64,000 nt of DNA from Burkholderia arboris (GCF_902499125.1 NZ_CABVPX010000010.1:124001-188000), one strand, 5' to 3'; shown: positions 55,380-64,000, numbered from the stretch's first letter. Notes: generated by a model not told the origin, from the sequence alone. Numbers and translations: made by a program.

Positions 55380-56345
55380 TCAGTAACGTACATCGACGAT
55401 CACGCTGTCCGTGTAGCTACCGACCGGCGGGGTCGACTGATCGGTGTAAATTCGGGCGACATACGGAAATGTCTGCACCGCCGTGCCGTCCGCTGCCCCG
55501 CCGCTGCCGACCCGATTCGTTGCCTGCCCCCAGATCGTGCCGCCATTGGCCGCATAGATGTCGTACTGCAAGACGTTCGTGCCGCTCGTCATCTGCCTGC
55601 GTCCGTTCGCGGCGGCATGGCTGCCCGGGCTCAGGCCGACGGTATAGGTCATGCCTTTCGTGCAGGTCAACGACAGACTCCCGTTGACCTGCGCGAAACT
55701 CGCTACGGTCGGCGCGGATCCGAAGTTCACGTCGGGGGCGGTGATCGTGCAATCGTTGGTCACCGTCAGCGTGACCGGAAACGTCGCCGTGTTCTGTCCG
55801 TCGTTCCATCCAAGGCAGAATGATCCGAAACCGGCGCCACTGCAGACATGCCAGTTCCACGCAATCGTTAAGGTATCGGTGTAGGTTCCGGCGGCAACAT
55901 TGCTTCCCAGTGCGGTTCGGAAAAACAACGGAAGCGCGACGCTCGAACCGCCGCCCAAACCGAGAAAGCTCACGAATTGGGTATCGGCCCAGTTATAGAG
56001 CTGCCCGAAGTTCAACGGCTGCGAGTAATTCTTGTCGGCGAACATCGTATAGGCGATTGCATCGCCGGCGGCACCACGCAGCTTGCCGCCGTTGGCCGAC
56101 GTGATCGTTCCGTTGATCGCATTTCCGCTCACGAGAAAGGCAAAAAGCGCGCCACCGCACGACAGCCCGGCGCTCGGCGACGACGTGGATTGCTGTTGGC
56201 TTGACAGGTTCAGCGACGTGACCGAGCCGAACGCCGCCGGCGAAGGATTGGCCGTCGTGCAGTCCGCGTAGGCGGGTATCGGGGCAATCGTCGCGATGAG
56301 CGCCACGAATGCCGCACGTCGAATGAATCCGAGAAGCGATCTCAT
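55380..56345 (-). CDS. Csu-type pilus tip adhesin (two spore coat U domains)
   Basis: Last gene of the pilus operon. The 321-residue secreted protein has a signal peptide (residues 1-27, ending PAYAD) and two spore-coat-U (SCPU) domains: residues about 28-165 and 180-321, the latter ending in a donor-strand-like VIVDVRY. CsuE of Acinetobacter is likewise a two-domain tip adhesin that binds hydrophobic surfaces. The first domain has FLVSGNAINGTI. It begins ten bases after the usher gene. Adhesion is inferred from family and position. Confidence 0.88.
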   Translation of the reverse strand: MRSLLGFIRRAAFVALIATIAPIPAYADCTTANPSPAAFGSVTSLNLSSQQQSTSSPSAGLSCGGALFAFLVSGNAINGTITSANGGKLRGAAGDAIAYTMFADKNYSQPLNFGQLYNWADTQFVSFLGLGGGSSVALPLFFRTALGSNVAAGTYTDTLTIAWNWHVCSGAGFGSFCLGWNDGQNTATFPVTLTVTNDCTITAPDVNFGSAPTVASFAQVNGSLSLTCTKGMTYTVGLSPGSHAAANGRRQMTSGTNVLQYDIYAANGGTIWGQATNRVGSGGAADGTAVQTFPYVARIYTDQSTPPVGSYTDSVIVDVRY

Positions 56346-56355
56346 GGGATTGACC

Positions 56356-58740
56356 TCACAGTGACTCGTTGCATGACAGTGGCCCGATACGGCTCGTCCC
56401 GGCGGCGTTCACATCAAGAGGAAACGCCGCGCTGCAATGCTTGCCGTCCGGCAATGCGACGCTCAGATGATTGGTGCTCGAGAGCCCTTCGAAATAGGTT
56501 TCCCCGTTCCAGCCGACGAGCGACGTTTGCCCGCTCTCGCGGTGCGTCACCGTTGAGCCGACCTTGACCGGTTTGCCATTCGCGTCGACCAGCAGGATGG
56601 TGGCCGACACCACACGTTCGATCGGAAACGTCACAAGCGCGCCGGCACGGTGCCTCACGGCGACGCGCCGTTCGACCATCGACACCCGCATGTCGTCCGG
56701 CAGGCCAAGCGGGTCGATCTCGTACTTTGCCCCGTAGTAGGACGGCGCCCACGGCACCAGCAGATGGCCGCCGTTGTCCGTCGTGCCGATGCGCTGATTC
56801 TCGTAGCGCACCGGAATACCTTTCTGCCCTTGGGTGTCGACCAGCACGAACGAATCGTCGACGCGATTGGCCGGCAGCACCGCACCGTCCATGACGACCA
56901 GCGATCCCTGCATGTCGCCCCAGCGCGTATACCCCTCGCGCGAACCGTATCCGTAGACGCCGCCCTGCACCTGGAAGTAGCGATTGCGCCACGTCATGTC
57001 GCCCTGCTGATACCGGGACCCGCCGCCGGCATACGCGAGATTCCAGCCGAAGCCGCCATCGCTCGGCACGCTGCGGCTGTACTGCACGCGCTCGCTCCGG
57101 TTGTCGTTGCCGTCTCGCGACGCGCTGACGCTCACCGTGCCCCGGCCACCGAGCGGCACGATCAGCTGAACCTGTGCATCGATGCCGCGGTTGCCCATCG
57201 TTCGGTTCAGCGATGCGTAAAGCGTCGCCCGGTCAAAGAGCGGCCGCGTGTACGAGACGTTCGCGATCCGCATGCGCGAGCCGTCGCTGCCGCGTACGTC
57301 GAAATAACCCACGCCGATCGCGCCGCCAATCGCACCGAGATTCAGCGCGCCCGTGGCCTGCGTGCTGCTGCGTACCTGTCGGTAAACGAGGCCCGCCGAC
57401 AGATCGTATGCCGACAGATCCCGGAATTCGCCGGTTCGCTGGATTCGCTGCAATGAGACGCTGAAGCGTTGCGACGAATAGCCGTAACCGAACGCGTATT
57501 GCTGCCCCGACGTTCCGCCCATCGTGCTCTGGCTCGCGGCAACACTGGCGACGCCGAGCCGGCCGACGCCGAGACCGAAACCCAGGCCGCCGAGCGCGAA
57601 ACGTTCGCCGCCTTCCACGTGCCCTTCGATCGTCAGCGCGTTCGTCAGGCCATGACGCACGGTTCCCGACACCGCAGACTTGCCGTACGAAAGCGAGCTG
57701 ATCCCGTAGTCGCGCCGCATGGCGCCCGCCGACAACGAGAAATCGGACAATCCTTTCTTCAGCAGCGTATTGGCGACGTAGAACGGAATGGTCGTCGCAA
57801 CCTGACGTCCGAGCGCATCGGTCGTCACGACGGTGGCCTCGCCCGCACCGTTGATGAACGGCACGTTGTTCAGCGTGAAGGGTCCCGGGTTGACCTGGCC
57901 GGTCGTCGCCTTGCTGCCGTTGATGAACAGATCGACCGCAGTCGGCACGGCCGCCTGCCCCGAAAACTGCGGCAGCGGATACGTCACGATGTCCGGACGC
58001 ACGCTGAAGTCGCGTGCCACGGATATGCCGCCGAGACGCACGGCGCTGGTCCACGAAAGAGCCCCGGTGACAAGGTCGCCCGCCGTATACGTCAGCATCC
58101 GGTTCTGATCGGAGTAGCTCCAGGTCGTGTCGTAGCGCAGGTAGCGATTGTCGCCGCGCATGCCCGCGCCGCTACCGTACGATCGCCGGTAGACGCCGGT
58201 ATTGGTCAGGATGCCCCAGCGATCGAACAGGCGCTGCTCGGTCCAGGCCGACGTATAGCCCGTGCCGCGCGTCGGCGAACTGGTGTAGACGTCGTAATTG
58301 AGCAGCAGGCCGCGACTCACCGCGGCAGGCGTCCTGTCGTACACCCTCGCCGATCCCACGCTCTGCTCCGGCAGCCAGTCGGATGGCACGGTCAGGTTCA
58401 ACCGCTGTGCCGCGCCGTCGTATTCGACCTCGACGCCGTCGAGCCTGGCGAGATCGACCATTTCGTCGGCGGACGCTCCCGTACGGACGGAAACCTTCGC
58501 AAGGTCTCCGGCCCGGACCGTATAGGTCCCGTCAAGATAGCGCACCGGCACGATCTGTCCGGTTGCCAGATGATTGACCACCAGTTCGAGAAACAGCGTG
58601 CCGCTACGAACTAACCGAGTGGGCGGCGGCAGTCCCGTGGCGTAGCTTTCCGCGAGCGTCGCATCGCCCGCATGCGCCGCGCTCGCCGCCGCCGCGAATG
58701 CAAGCCCGGTAACCCATACGGTGCCACGCATGCGCGGCAT
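56356..58740 (-). CDS. Outer-membrane usher of Csu-type (archaic) pili
   Basis: A 794-residue usher with signal peptide MRGTVWVTGLAFAAAASAAHAG. It shows the N-terminal domain, the 24-strand barrel with repeats such as RYLRYDTTWSYSDQN and RFSVSLQRIQRTGEF, the plug, and C-terminal domains ending LSCNESL. AGGAAA lies five bases before the ATG at 58740; an earlier in-frame ATG exists at 58842. Its size fits CsuD. It accepts chaperone-subunit complexes and assembles the pilus at the outer membrane. The chaperone gene stops 79 bases upstream. Confidence 0.93.
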   Translation of the reverse strand: MPRMRGTVWVTGLAFAAAASAAHAGDATLAESYATGLPPPTRLVRSGTLFLELVVNHLATGQIVPVRYLDGTYTVRAGDLAKVSVRTGASADEMVDLARLDGVEVEYDGAAQRLNLTVPSDWLPEQSVGSARVYDRTPAAVSRGLLLNYDVYTSSPTRGTGYTSAWTEQRLFDRWGILTNTGVYRRSYGSGAGMRGDNRYLRYDTTWSYSDQNRMLTYTAGDLVTGALSWTSAVRLGGISVARDFSVRPDIVTYPLPQFSGQAAVPTAVDLFINGSKATTGQVNPGPFTLNNVPFINGAGEATVVTTDALGRQVATTIPFYVANTLLKKGLSDFSLSAGAMRRDYGISSLSYGKSAVSGTVRHGLTNALTIEGHVEGGERFALGGLGFGLGVGRLGVASVAASQSTMGGTSGQQYAFGYGYSSQRFSVSLQRIQRTGEFRDLSAYDLSAGLVYRQVRSSTQATGALNLGAIGGAIGVGYFDVRGSDGSRMRIANVSYTRPLFDRATLYASLNRTMGNRGIDAQVQLIVPLGGRGTVSVSASRDGNDNRSERVQYSRSVPSDGGFGWNLAYAGGGSRYQQGDMTWRNRYFQVQGGVYGYGSREGYTRWGDMQGSLVVMDGAVLPANRVDDSFVLVDTQGQKGIPVRYENQRIGTTDNGGHLLVPWAPSYYGAKYEIDPLGLPDDMRVSMVERRVAVRHRAGALVTFPIERVVSATILLVDANGKPVKVGSTVTHRESGQTSLVGWNGETYFEGLSSTNHLSVALPDGKHCSAAFPLDVNAAGTSRIGPLSCNESL

Positions 58741-58819
58741 CCGCTCGTTTCCTGCTCGAATATCTCGCACCGGCCCCCCGTCGAGTATCGTGATTGTCCG
58801 TTCCGAGCGACCTGTGAAA

Positions 58820-59659
58820 CTACGGATGCATGTCAGCGTCATCCGGACGCATTTCGACGCCTGTCTTGCCGTTGACCGTGGCAACCAGATTCGACTGCGC
58901 GGCGAGCTTCAGGTCCTGCGGCAACGGCCAGCGCATCCGAGCACCGGGCAACACGTAGCCCAGCAGCCCCCGCTCGATCTCGGTGCGCTGTTCCCCCGAC
59001 TCGAACGCAATCTGCGTGATGCGCGCATGCACGACGCCGCGATTCGCCACCACGAGCCAGCGCTTGCCGTCCTCGCGAGCGATATGCCAGCCGAGCACCG
59101 GCGCCGAAGCCGTGGCCGGATCGCGGCGTTTGTCCGGGTCTTCCTTGGTCCATACGCCGTTCCCGTCGACGAACAGCGGTATCGAGTAATGCATCTGGAA
59201 CCGCACGCCGAGCGACGTATTGCCGCCTTCCCCCCCGGAATCCTCGGCCTGGGGAATCTCGTCGATGAGCACCCGATACGCGTCCTCGGCTCCAGGCGCG
59301 ACATCGACCAGCTTCGTCAAGCGGATCAACTGCCGCTTGCCGGGCAGCACCGTCGCCATCGGCGGGCTGCTCACGACGCGGCGTTGATTCTCCGCATGAA
59401 GCTCCTTCCAGTCGGCCTCGCGCCACGCGAGCACGCGAATCTGCAACGTGACCGGCTTGACGTCCTGATTCTCGAGCCACAACGCACTCGCGCGCTGGTC
59501 GCTCTCGATCACCGGATCGATCGGCCAGATCATCACCGACGTGGCCGCATGAGCGGCGCCTGTGCATGCGATCGTCGTCGACACCGCCATCGCGGTCGCG
59601 CGTCGCATCGTGCGTCCCGGCCGAGCGGTCGCAATCGGATCGTTCATCTCGGATTCCAT
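58820..59659 (-). CDS. Periplasmic chaperone of Csu-type pili
   Basis: A 279-residue PapD-like chaperone (CsuC type). After a signal peptide ending AHAATS, the first Ig-like domain has IWPIDPVIESDQRASALWLEN and the conserved QLIRL strand motif that donates to subunits; the second domain begins near VLGWHIARED. The C-terminal tail PDDADMHP is polar. Start codons at 59659 and 59647 are both possible. The gene follows the second pilin by six bases and precedes the usher. Confidence 0.93.
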   Translation of the reverse strand: MESEMNDPIATARPGRTMRRATAMAVSTTIACTGAAHAATSVMIWPIDPVIESDQRASALWLENQDVKPVTLQIRVLAWREADWKELHAENQRRVVSSPPMATVLPGKRQLIRLTKLVDVAPGAEDAYRVLIDEIPQAEDSGGEGGNTSLGVRFQMHYSIPLFVDGNGVWTKEDPDKRRDPATASAPVLGWHIAREDGKRWLVVANRGVVHARITQIAFESGEQRTEIERGLLGYVLPGARMRWPLPQDLKLAAQSNLVATVNGKTGVEMRPDDADMHP

Positions 59660-59665
59660 CCTGAT

Positions 59666-60187
59666 TCAGTAACTGATCGTGACCTGGGCGGTATCTGTAT
59701 AAGTACCGGCCGGCGTGGAACCGCCCGGCAGACTGAGCGAGCCGTAGATCGGCAAGCTCGCGACGCCCGACACGGGCATCGATACCGGTTGTCCGATGTT
59801 GAGCGCTTGCGTGTGGGCGGCATCCGCATAGAGCTGATAACCGATGAGCGTTTCGCCCGGTCCCTGCAGATTCCGTTGCGTATTGCCCGACGAGGGATTG
59901 AGTCCACCGTCGACGGCGATCTTCAGCGTCGTGCCGGACGAACACTGGATCTGCAGTGCACTACCGGTCGCGACCGCATTGACCTGCCCGGCCGACACGG
60001 CGGGATAGGTGCCGAAATCCAGCAGCCCGAAATTGACGCTGGTACCGCCGCCCGACACACCACACCCCGACACGATCCGCGCGCTGATCGCGAAGGTCTT
60101 CGTCGTCGGTATCGGCGTATCCGCCATGCCGGTAACCGGAAACATGACAGCACTCAACAGAAGAGCCCGGGTTTTGCAGAGCCACAT
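59666..60187 (-). CDS. Spore coat U domain pilin subunit
   Basis: A 173-residue secreted subunit, signal peptide ending at about residue 22 (TGMAD). One SCPU domain has VNFGLLDFGTYPAVSAG and the C-terminal TYTDTAQVTISY. It resembles the minor subunits CsuA/CsuB, of which this cluster seems to have only one. It lies 75 bases after the first pilin gene, with a stem-loop between. Cys pair VSGCGVSG and QCSSG may form a disulfide. Confidence 0.9.
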   Translation of the reverse strand: MWLCKTRALLLSAVMFPVTGMADTPIPTTKTFAISARIVSGCGVSGGGTSVNFGLLDFGTYPAVSAGQVNAVATGSALQIQCSSGTTLKIAVDGGLNPSSGNTQRNLQGPGETLIGYQLYADAAHTQALNIGQPVSMPVSGVASLPIYGSLSLPGGSTPAGTYTDTAQVTISY

Positions 60188-60210
60188 AGCGATCCCGTCG
60201 TGAGATGCGC

Positions 60211-60240
60211 GTCTTGCGGCACCGTCGGCCGCCGCAAGAC
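60211..60240 (-). terminator. Stem-loop between major pilin and the rest of the operon
   Basis: GTCTTGCGGC (60211-60220) and GCCGCAAGAC (60231-60240) are perfect complements with a ten-base loop. It lies between the first and second pilin genes. A partial terminator here would favour the major subunit, as in other chaperone-usher operons. Confidence 0.6.
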
Positions 60241-60262
60241 CGGAGAGGGTTGGCGAGTGCGC

Positions 60263-60823
60263 TTACCAGCCGACCGTGACGTTCAGCACGTCGGTATACG
60301 TACCGGCCGCGAGAGCGGACGTGCTGGTCTTGTTCACGACACCGTAGATCGGCAGCGCGAGCGCCGTGCCCGCAGTCAACGGTACGGTCTGCGCGGTACT
60401 CGCCACATACTGATTCTTGAACGCGTTATCCGAATAGACTTCGTACGGAACGTAAGACGTACCGTTTGCCAGTGCGCGCGTACCCGTTCCGACGCTGGCC
60501 CCCTTCCCCGCGTTCTTGCCGCCGTCGACCGTGACTTTCACCGAGGTCACGTCGGGCGAACAGGTTATCTGAGTCGTGCTCGTTCCGGTCCCGGTCGTTT
60601 GCGCATTCAACGACCCGGTAAAGCCGCTCGGCTGCGTGCCGAAGTTGAGCGAACCGAAATTGGTGGTCGTGCTGACCGAACCGCTGCCGGCATTGATCGC
60701 GCAACCGCTGGTCAGCACGAGCTGCGCATTGACGGTACCGTTGATCGGATTCGATTGCGCATGCGCAAGCCCGCCGGCCACGGCGAACGAGACGGCAAGC
60801 AGAGCTTTCAAGTGAGCCTTCAT
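60263..60823 (-). CDS. Major pilin subunit, CsuA/B-like (spore coat U)
   Basis: First gene of the pilus operon. The 186-residue protein has signal peptide MKAHLKALLAVSFAVAGG to AHAQS, one SCPU domain (NFGSLNFGTQPSGFTG, then VTVDGGKNAGKG) and the C-terminal strand LAAGTYTDVLNVTVGW. GGGGAAA precedes the ATG. Position, size and Ser/Thr/Gly-rich composition fit the major rod subunit CsuA/B. The Cys in TSGCAIN and QITCS can form the usual intradomain disulfide. The promoter is presumably in 60824-61245. Confidence 0.92.
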   Translation of the reverse strand: MKAHLKALLAVSFAVAGGLAHAQSNPINGTVNAQLVLTSGCAINAGSGSVSTTTNFGSLNFGTQPSGFTGSLNAQTTGTGTSTTQITCSPDVTSVKVTVDGGKNAGKGASVGTGTRALANGTSYVPYEVYSDNAFKNQYVASTAQTVPLTAGTALALPIYGVVNKTSTSALAAGTYTDVLNVTVGW

Positions 60824-61245
60824 GTTTTTCCCCGGTTAAGTTGATCACTGCATGGTTGACGACTGGAAGCACAACGCTCGCCTGCACCACCGCCAACCAG
60901 GCGACGGGGCCGATTCAGACAATCCGCAAACGAAACCCCGAACCATTCGAGTGCCGTCTGCACCAGAACCTTGAAAGGTTCGTCGACGTCATCAATTTGA
61001 TTCGCAATACGAATTAATTGATGGACAGCATTGAAAACGATACTTGTTTGAACGCTTCCTTACCGATTTCAGGCTTGTTCCGTTCAATCGGTTCGGACTC
61101 GATTAAATCATCCACACCGATTGCTGGAAAGAGCACGAACGGACACGCGAGACGTAGTTCCGGACACCGATATCTCATCGAGATCCGGCGGGCTGTTCGG
61201 TAAATACCGGATACTCCACCGCACGGCACAGCATCCTCGTCACGA
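60824..61245. other. Intergenic region upstream of pilus operon
   Basis: About 420 bases, less GC-rich than neighbours around 61000-61110. It contains the small dyad GAACCT-TGAA-AGGTTC (60966-60981). Open frames here (for example 61014-61229) are short and look like shadows. The pilus promoter probably lies in this segment; the 61246 gene ends at its far side. Confidence 0.45.
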
Positions 61246-61743
61246 TCAGCGCGCCTTCGATGTCGCGTATCGGATCGGCAAATTGACTCTCGCCTGCGGC
61301 AGCAACTTGATCAGCTTCGCCCGTGCCTCGACCGCGTCCTCGAACGATGCGAAGCGCAGCGTGCTGATGCGCACCGGCGCGAAGTAGGCCGTCGCCACCG
61401 GTGATTTGCCGAGCTGACCGGCCACCTCGCGCACGCGATCCGGTTCGACTTGCGAGACGACCAGTTCATTGCGGGTCTCGCCCACCACGCCACGCTCGTT
61501 GACAAGCAGCGTCGCTCGATCGCCTGCCGAACCGGCACGCATGGATTTGGCAGTTTCGCCCGCATTCAGATGCTTGAAGGTCTGACCATCCAGCCGCACC
61601 GACGGCGCATGCGCGTACTGCGCCAGCTCCTGCGGCGACAATTGCTTGCCGGCGATCGATTCAGCCGCGTTCACATGCAGCGTTGCGAGCACCGACAGCA
61701 TCGCGCCTGAAATCCAGTACCTGATGAAAGATTGATGGCTCAT
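61246..61743 (-). CDS. Exported partner protein of S8 protease (possible external chaperone/propeptide)
   Basis: A 165-residue exported protein with a signal peptide MSHQSFIRYWISGAMLSVLATLHVNAAE cleaved near residue 28. It begins 12 bases after the kexin-like protease stop, so the two form an operon. The C-terminal half shows a beta-alpha-beta pattern (ELVVSQVEPDRVREVAGQL, then STLRFASFEDAVEARAKLIK). Its size, position and export match the ORF2 chaperone of the Aeromonas sobria kexin-like protease (ASP), which is required for ASP folding. Sequence identity to ORF2 could not be tested. Other options are an inhibitor or an unrelated periplasmic protein. Confidence 0.75.
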   Translation of the reverse strand: MSHQSFIRYWISGAMLSVLATLHVNAAESIAGKQLSPQELAQYAHAPSVRLDGQTFKHLNAGETAKSMRAGSAGDRATLLVNERGVVGETRNELVVSQVEPDRVREVAGQLGKSPVATAYFAPVRISTLRFASFEDAVEARAKLIKLLPQARVNLPIRYATSKAR

Positions 61744-61755
61744 GATCCGGGTCTC

Positions 61756-63681
61756 TCAACGAGCTGCGATGATGCGGTATTCGACGGACAACGGTTTGCT
61801 CAGGCGCGTGAGGTTACCGGGGGAGCTGTTGCATTCGGGCTGCGGCACTACGTTGACCGCGTAGACCTCCCAGGTTCCGGCGGATTGCTCACCGTAGAAT
61901 GCGTAGCTGCCGAGGCCGTAGTGGCTGACCTCCGAAACATTGTTCGTGTAGTAGCTGTTATACGGCAATGCAAGCGTCGAAATCGTACCGGACGGCGATT
62001 TGACGTACACACCCATGCTGCCGATACAGACACTCCCGGTCAGGCGAAGCTGCAACTGATCGACGTTGTCGTTGCCGGATACGCTGAATTGGCCAAGCTT
62101 CTGAACGTGCCCGTATCGTATCTGCATGACGTCTGGAAAGGCCCGAGCGAAACCAGGAATCGTCAAATCGGCAGCGGCGTGCGATGTGTAGGATCTCGCC
62201 TTCCGGACCGCCGCCGCAGCGTCGATCAGACCGAAGCCGTACCATGTCGAATATGCGTTGCCGGCACCATTTGTCTGCCAGCCATAGTCAAGACGCGCGG
62301 TGGTCGCTCCGTCGACGAGGTCCGAGCGGGTGTCGTACGAGGCGCTACCGTCGCCGAGATCGATCCTTGCGTCACGTCCGTCACGCGAACCATAACCAGC
62401 ATCGATCTTTCGCGCGGTGGTGCGCAGGATGTCCCTGACGTCGCGCCACGTCAGCGTCGGGTTGACCGACAGCATCAACGCCACAATGCCTGACACCATC
62501 GGAGTGGCCGCCGATGTGCCATTCATGCTCGAGTACTTGCAGTCGGGATTCTCGCGAAGGTTGACACGCTTGCCGGCGGTGTCGAAGTCGTTCATCGCTT
62601 CGTTCTTCGAGTCAGCCGGAGAACGGTAGCGACTGTAACCGCGGTGACAGCCTGTCAAATCCGTCGAGAAAATCTTCGGACCAGGAACTGTCTCGCCGTA
62701 CGCGCCACTATCCCCGTCTTCGCCTCCCAATGCGGTAATCCAGTTGACCGGGCCGGCATTCGAGTCGCTTGCCTTTCTCCCCATCGCGTTGGCGGAGGCC
62801 ACCATGATCACGCCCGGTTCGAGTCCTTCCGGATCATTGGCCGGATTCTCGCAGGAAATCATGCCGCGCTTGCCTCCAACCGTCGGGCAATCGCGCGTGG
62901 TCCTGGTCGCCTCATCATAAATTCCGGTGTATTCGTTTCCCGTCGCCTTGAGCATGACGAGCCCCTTGCCGTCACGGCGCTCCGGAAAAGACCGGACGGC
63001 CTCCGTGCTGGACGTGTCGGTATCGTATTCAATCGGGCTCCGCGGATTGATCCCATACGATGCATTGATGATGTCAGCGTTCTCCGACCACGACACGCCG
63101 CCGTAAGCGGCGACCTGATTCGAAACGTCATCGTCGAAGCCGAGAAAGCGCGCACCGCCCAGATTCACATCCGGCGCAACGCCCACGATGCCTTTCCCAT
63201 TCATTGCCGCTGCGGCTATTCCCGCGACGTGGGTTCCGTGAGCCGATTCGATATCGTCTGGCGTGGGGTCGTTCGTATCGTTGAAGAAGTTATGCATCAT
63301 CGAGCGTTTGACGTTCGGCGCCAGATCTTCGTGTGCGATGTCGATACCGTCGTCCAGCACCAGCAGATTGACGCCCTGCCCCAAAACCCCATCACGAAAT
63401 ACGCTCTCGATGTCGAGGTCCGTCTCGCCGTCGGCCACGTTCGGGAAGTCCGCGAAATAGCTCCCTGGCTGCTTCAATGCCCATTGATATTTGAAAAGCG
63501 GCTCGCACTCGAAAACGAGTGCGCCCTGGAATGGGCAAGCCATTTTCGCCGTGCTGTCGCTTCCGTTGGCGCGGCTGCCCGCGGCGGCACCGGTGCCTGA
63601 CGCATCGTCGCCGCCGCAGGCAGACAACGCCAGGCTCGCGATCAGCGTCAAGCCGAATGTCTTTCGATAACGATAGAGCAT
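61756..63681 (-). CDS. Kexin-like S8 serine protease, lipoprotein
   Basis: A 641-residue subtilase. The ATG at 63681 begins MLYRYRKTFG and gives a lipoprotein signal with lipobox LSACGGD (Cys about 22). The triad is Asp110 (LVLDDGIDIAHEDL), His148 (AHGTHVAGIA) and Ser390 (NGTSAATP), with oxyanion Asn249 in ATGNE. The DDG and HED neighbourhood is that of kexin/furin-type subtilases. The last 130 residues resemble a P domain (IGSMGVYVKSPSGTI, then GTWEVYAVNV). No classical I9 propeptide is visible, which fits folding help from the partner gene downstream. A response regulator gene lies 141 bases upstream. Confidence 0.9.
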   Translation of the reverse strand: MLYRYRKTFGLTLIASLALSACGGDDASGTGAAAGSRANGSDSTAKMACPFQGALVFECEPLFKYQWALKQPGSYFADFPNVADGETDLDIESVFRDGVLGQGVNLLVLDDGIDIAHEDLAPNVKRSMMHNFFNDTNDPTPDDIESAHGTHVAGIAAAAMNGKGIVGVAPDVNLGGARFLGFDDDVSNQVAAYGGVSWSENADIINASYGINPRSPIEYDTDTSSTEAVRSFPERRDGKGLVMLKATGNEYTGIYDEATRTTRDCPTVGGKRGMISCENPANDPEGLEPGVIMVASANAMGRKASDSNAGPVNWITALGGEDGDSGAYGETVPGPKIFSTDLTGCHRGYSRYRSPADSKNEAMNDFDTAGKRVNLRENPDCKYSSMNGTSAATPMVSGIVALMLSVNPTLTWRDVRDILRTTARKIDAGYGSRDGRDARIDLGDGSASYDTRSDLVDGATTARLDYGWQTNGAGNAYSTWYGFGLIDAAAAVRKARSYTSHAAADLTIPGFARAFPDVMQIRYGHVQKLGQFSVSGNDNVDQLQLRLTGSVCIGSMGVYVKSPSGTISTLALPYNSYYTNNVSEVSHYGLGSYAFYGEQSAGTWEVYAVNVVPQPECNSSPGNLTRLSKPLSVEYRIIAAR

Positions 63682-63822
63682 GGAATTTTCAGATCGATGT
63701 TGATGGGTATGCGCTGGTCCGCTGCCAGGATCACGCTGCGATGCCGGCGTCGGAATCTTCGCCTCGCGCTCGTACAACGGCGCAACGCGCCTTTTCCTGC
63801 CATTGACCTCCTCAAGAAGTGT

Positions 63823-64000
63823 TCAGGACGTACTCCAATCCAGTTCAACCTCGTCGCATTTACCCGACAACCGGTCTCGACCTGGAATCAATTCAAGTCG
63901 ATACCCATATCCCCTCACGGCGGTGAGCAGGTAGCCATTCTCCGGCGTCAGGTCGAGCTTCCTCTTCAGATTCGACACGTGCGTCCTTATCTTCCCGCGA
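63823..64000 (-). CDS. OmpR-type response regulator, C-terminal part only
   Basis: The last 59 codons of a winged-helix regulator that begins beyond the window edge. The frame gives RGKIRTHVSNLKRKLDL and the closing AVRGYGYRLELIP, which is the OmpR/PhoB DNA-binding signature. The tail after it (DRLSGKCDEVELDWSTS) is unusual. The stop TGA is at 63825-63823. The gene is followed in the same direction by the kexin-like protease, and may control it. The receiver domain cannot be seen. Confidence 0.85.
   Translation of the reverse strand, partial: RGKIRTHVSNLKRKLDLTPENGYLLTAVRGYGYRLELIPGRDRLSGKCDEVELDWSTS

Noticed and set aside
61014..61229. 71-residue minus-strand frame upstream of the pilus operon
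   Set aside because: No ribosome site, no family resemblance, and no terminator. The region is more likely the pilus promoter.

Overview
The window looks like a chromosomal segment of a Burkholderia species, probably of the Burkholderia cepacia complex. The DNA is GC-rich throughout except for a few short AT-rich intergenic patches. Gene content agrees: a 364-residue triacylglycerol lipase and its foldase with the B. cepacia lipase architecture, a katB-ankB pair, several drug-efflux operons, two sedolisins, an APH(3')-like kinase and a Csu-type pilus cluster. No rRNA, tRNA, CRISPR array, insertion sequence or phage module was seen. This reads as an accessory or secondary-replicon region rich in secretion, transport and regulation.

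Layout. 1-2.9 kb: an ArsR/SRPBCC pair behind a perfect palindromic operator, then the first secreted sedolisin. 3-10.7 kb: a DHA2 exporter, a four-gene polyamine-type ABC importer and its divergent MocR-type regulator. 10.7-15.7 kb: lipase foldase and lipase, then a copper-type TonB receptor with a DUF2946 protein. 15.8-22.5 kb: cytochrome b561, a Pr6Pr membrane protein, a LysM/M23-like lipoprotein, small proteins, 6-phosphogluconate dehydrogenase, and a sirtuin translationally coupled to a DUF938 methyltransferase-like protein. 22.5-23.5 kb: a 1-kb stretch without a supported gene that holds an orphan intrinsic terminator behind a second stem-loop (candidate small RNA) and a run of 13 G. 23.5-28.1 kb: GNAT, luciferase-like oxidoreductase and a large MscS channel.

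28.1-33.3 kb: a CerR/TetR regulator divergent from a complete EmrA/EmrB/NodT-type tripartite pump, with operator and promoter superimposed. 33.5-36.9 kb: periplasmic catalase, ankyrin lipoprotein, and an S11 peptidase of PBP7 type. 37-45.6 kb: APH(3')-like kinase, then a five-gene RND efflux / two-component operon whose kinase has an atypical ATP-binding domain. 46.2-54.3 kb: the second sedolisin, a DUF3300 lipoprotein with a Gln-rich tail, a MocR regulator divergent from a PNPOx-like protein, and a phospholipase-D/cardiolipin-synthase-like lipoprotein. 54.5-60.8 kb: an H-NS-family protein in an AT-rich patch facing a reduced Csu-type chaperone-usher pilus operon. 61.2-64 kb: a kexin-like S8 protease with a small exported partner gene directly behind it, then the 3' end of an OmpR-type response regulator cut by the window edge.

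Common themes are export of proteases and lipase with dedicated folding partners, envelope defence (four efflux or import systems, catalase, APH), and surface attachment. Most operons carry stem-loops between the abundant product (binding protein, pilin, catalase) and the rest, which suggests transcript-level control of stoichiometry.
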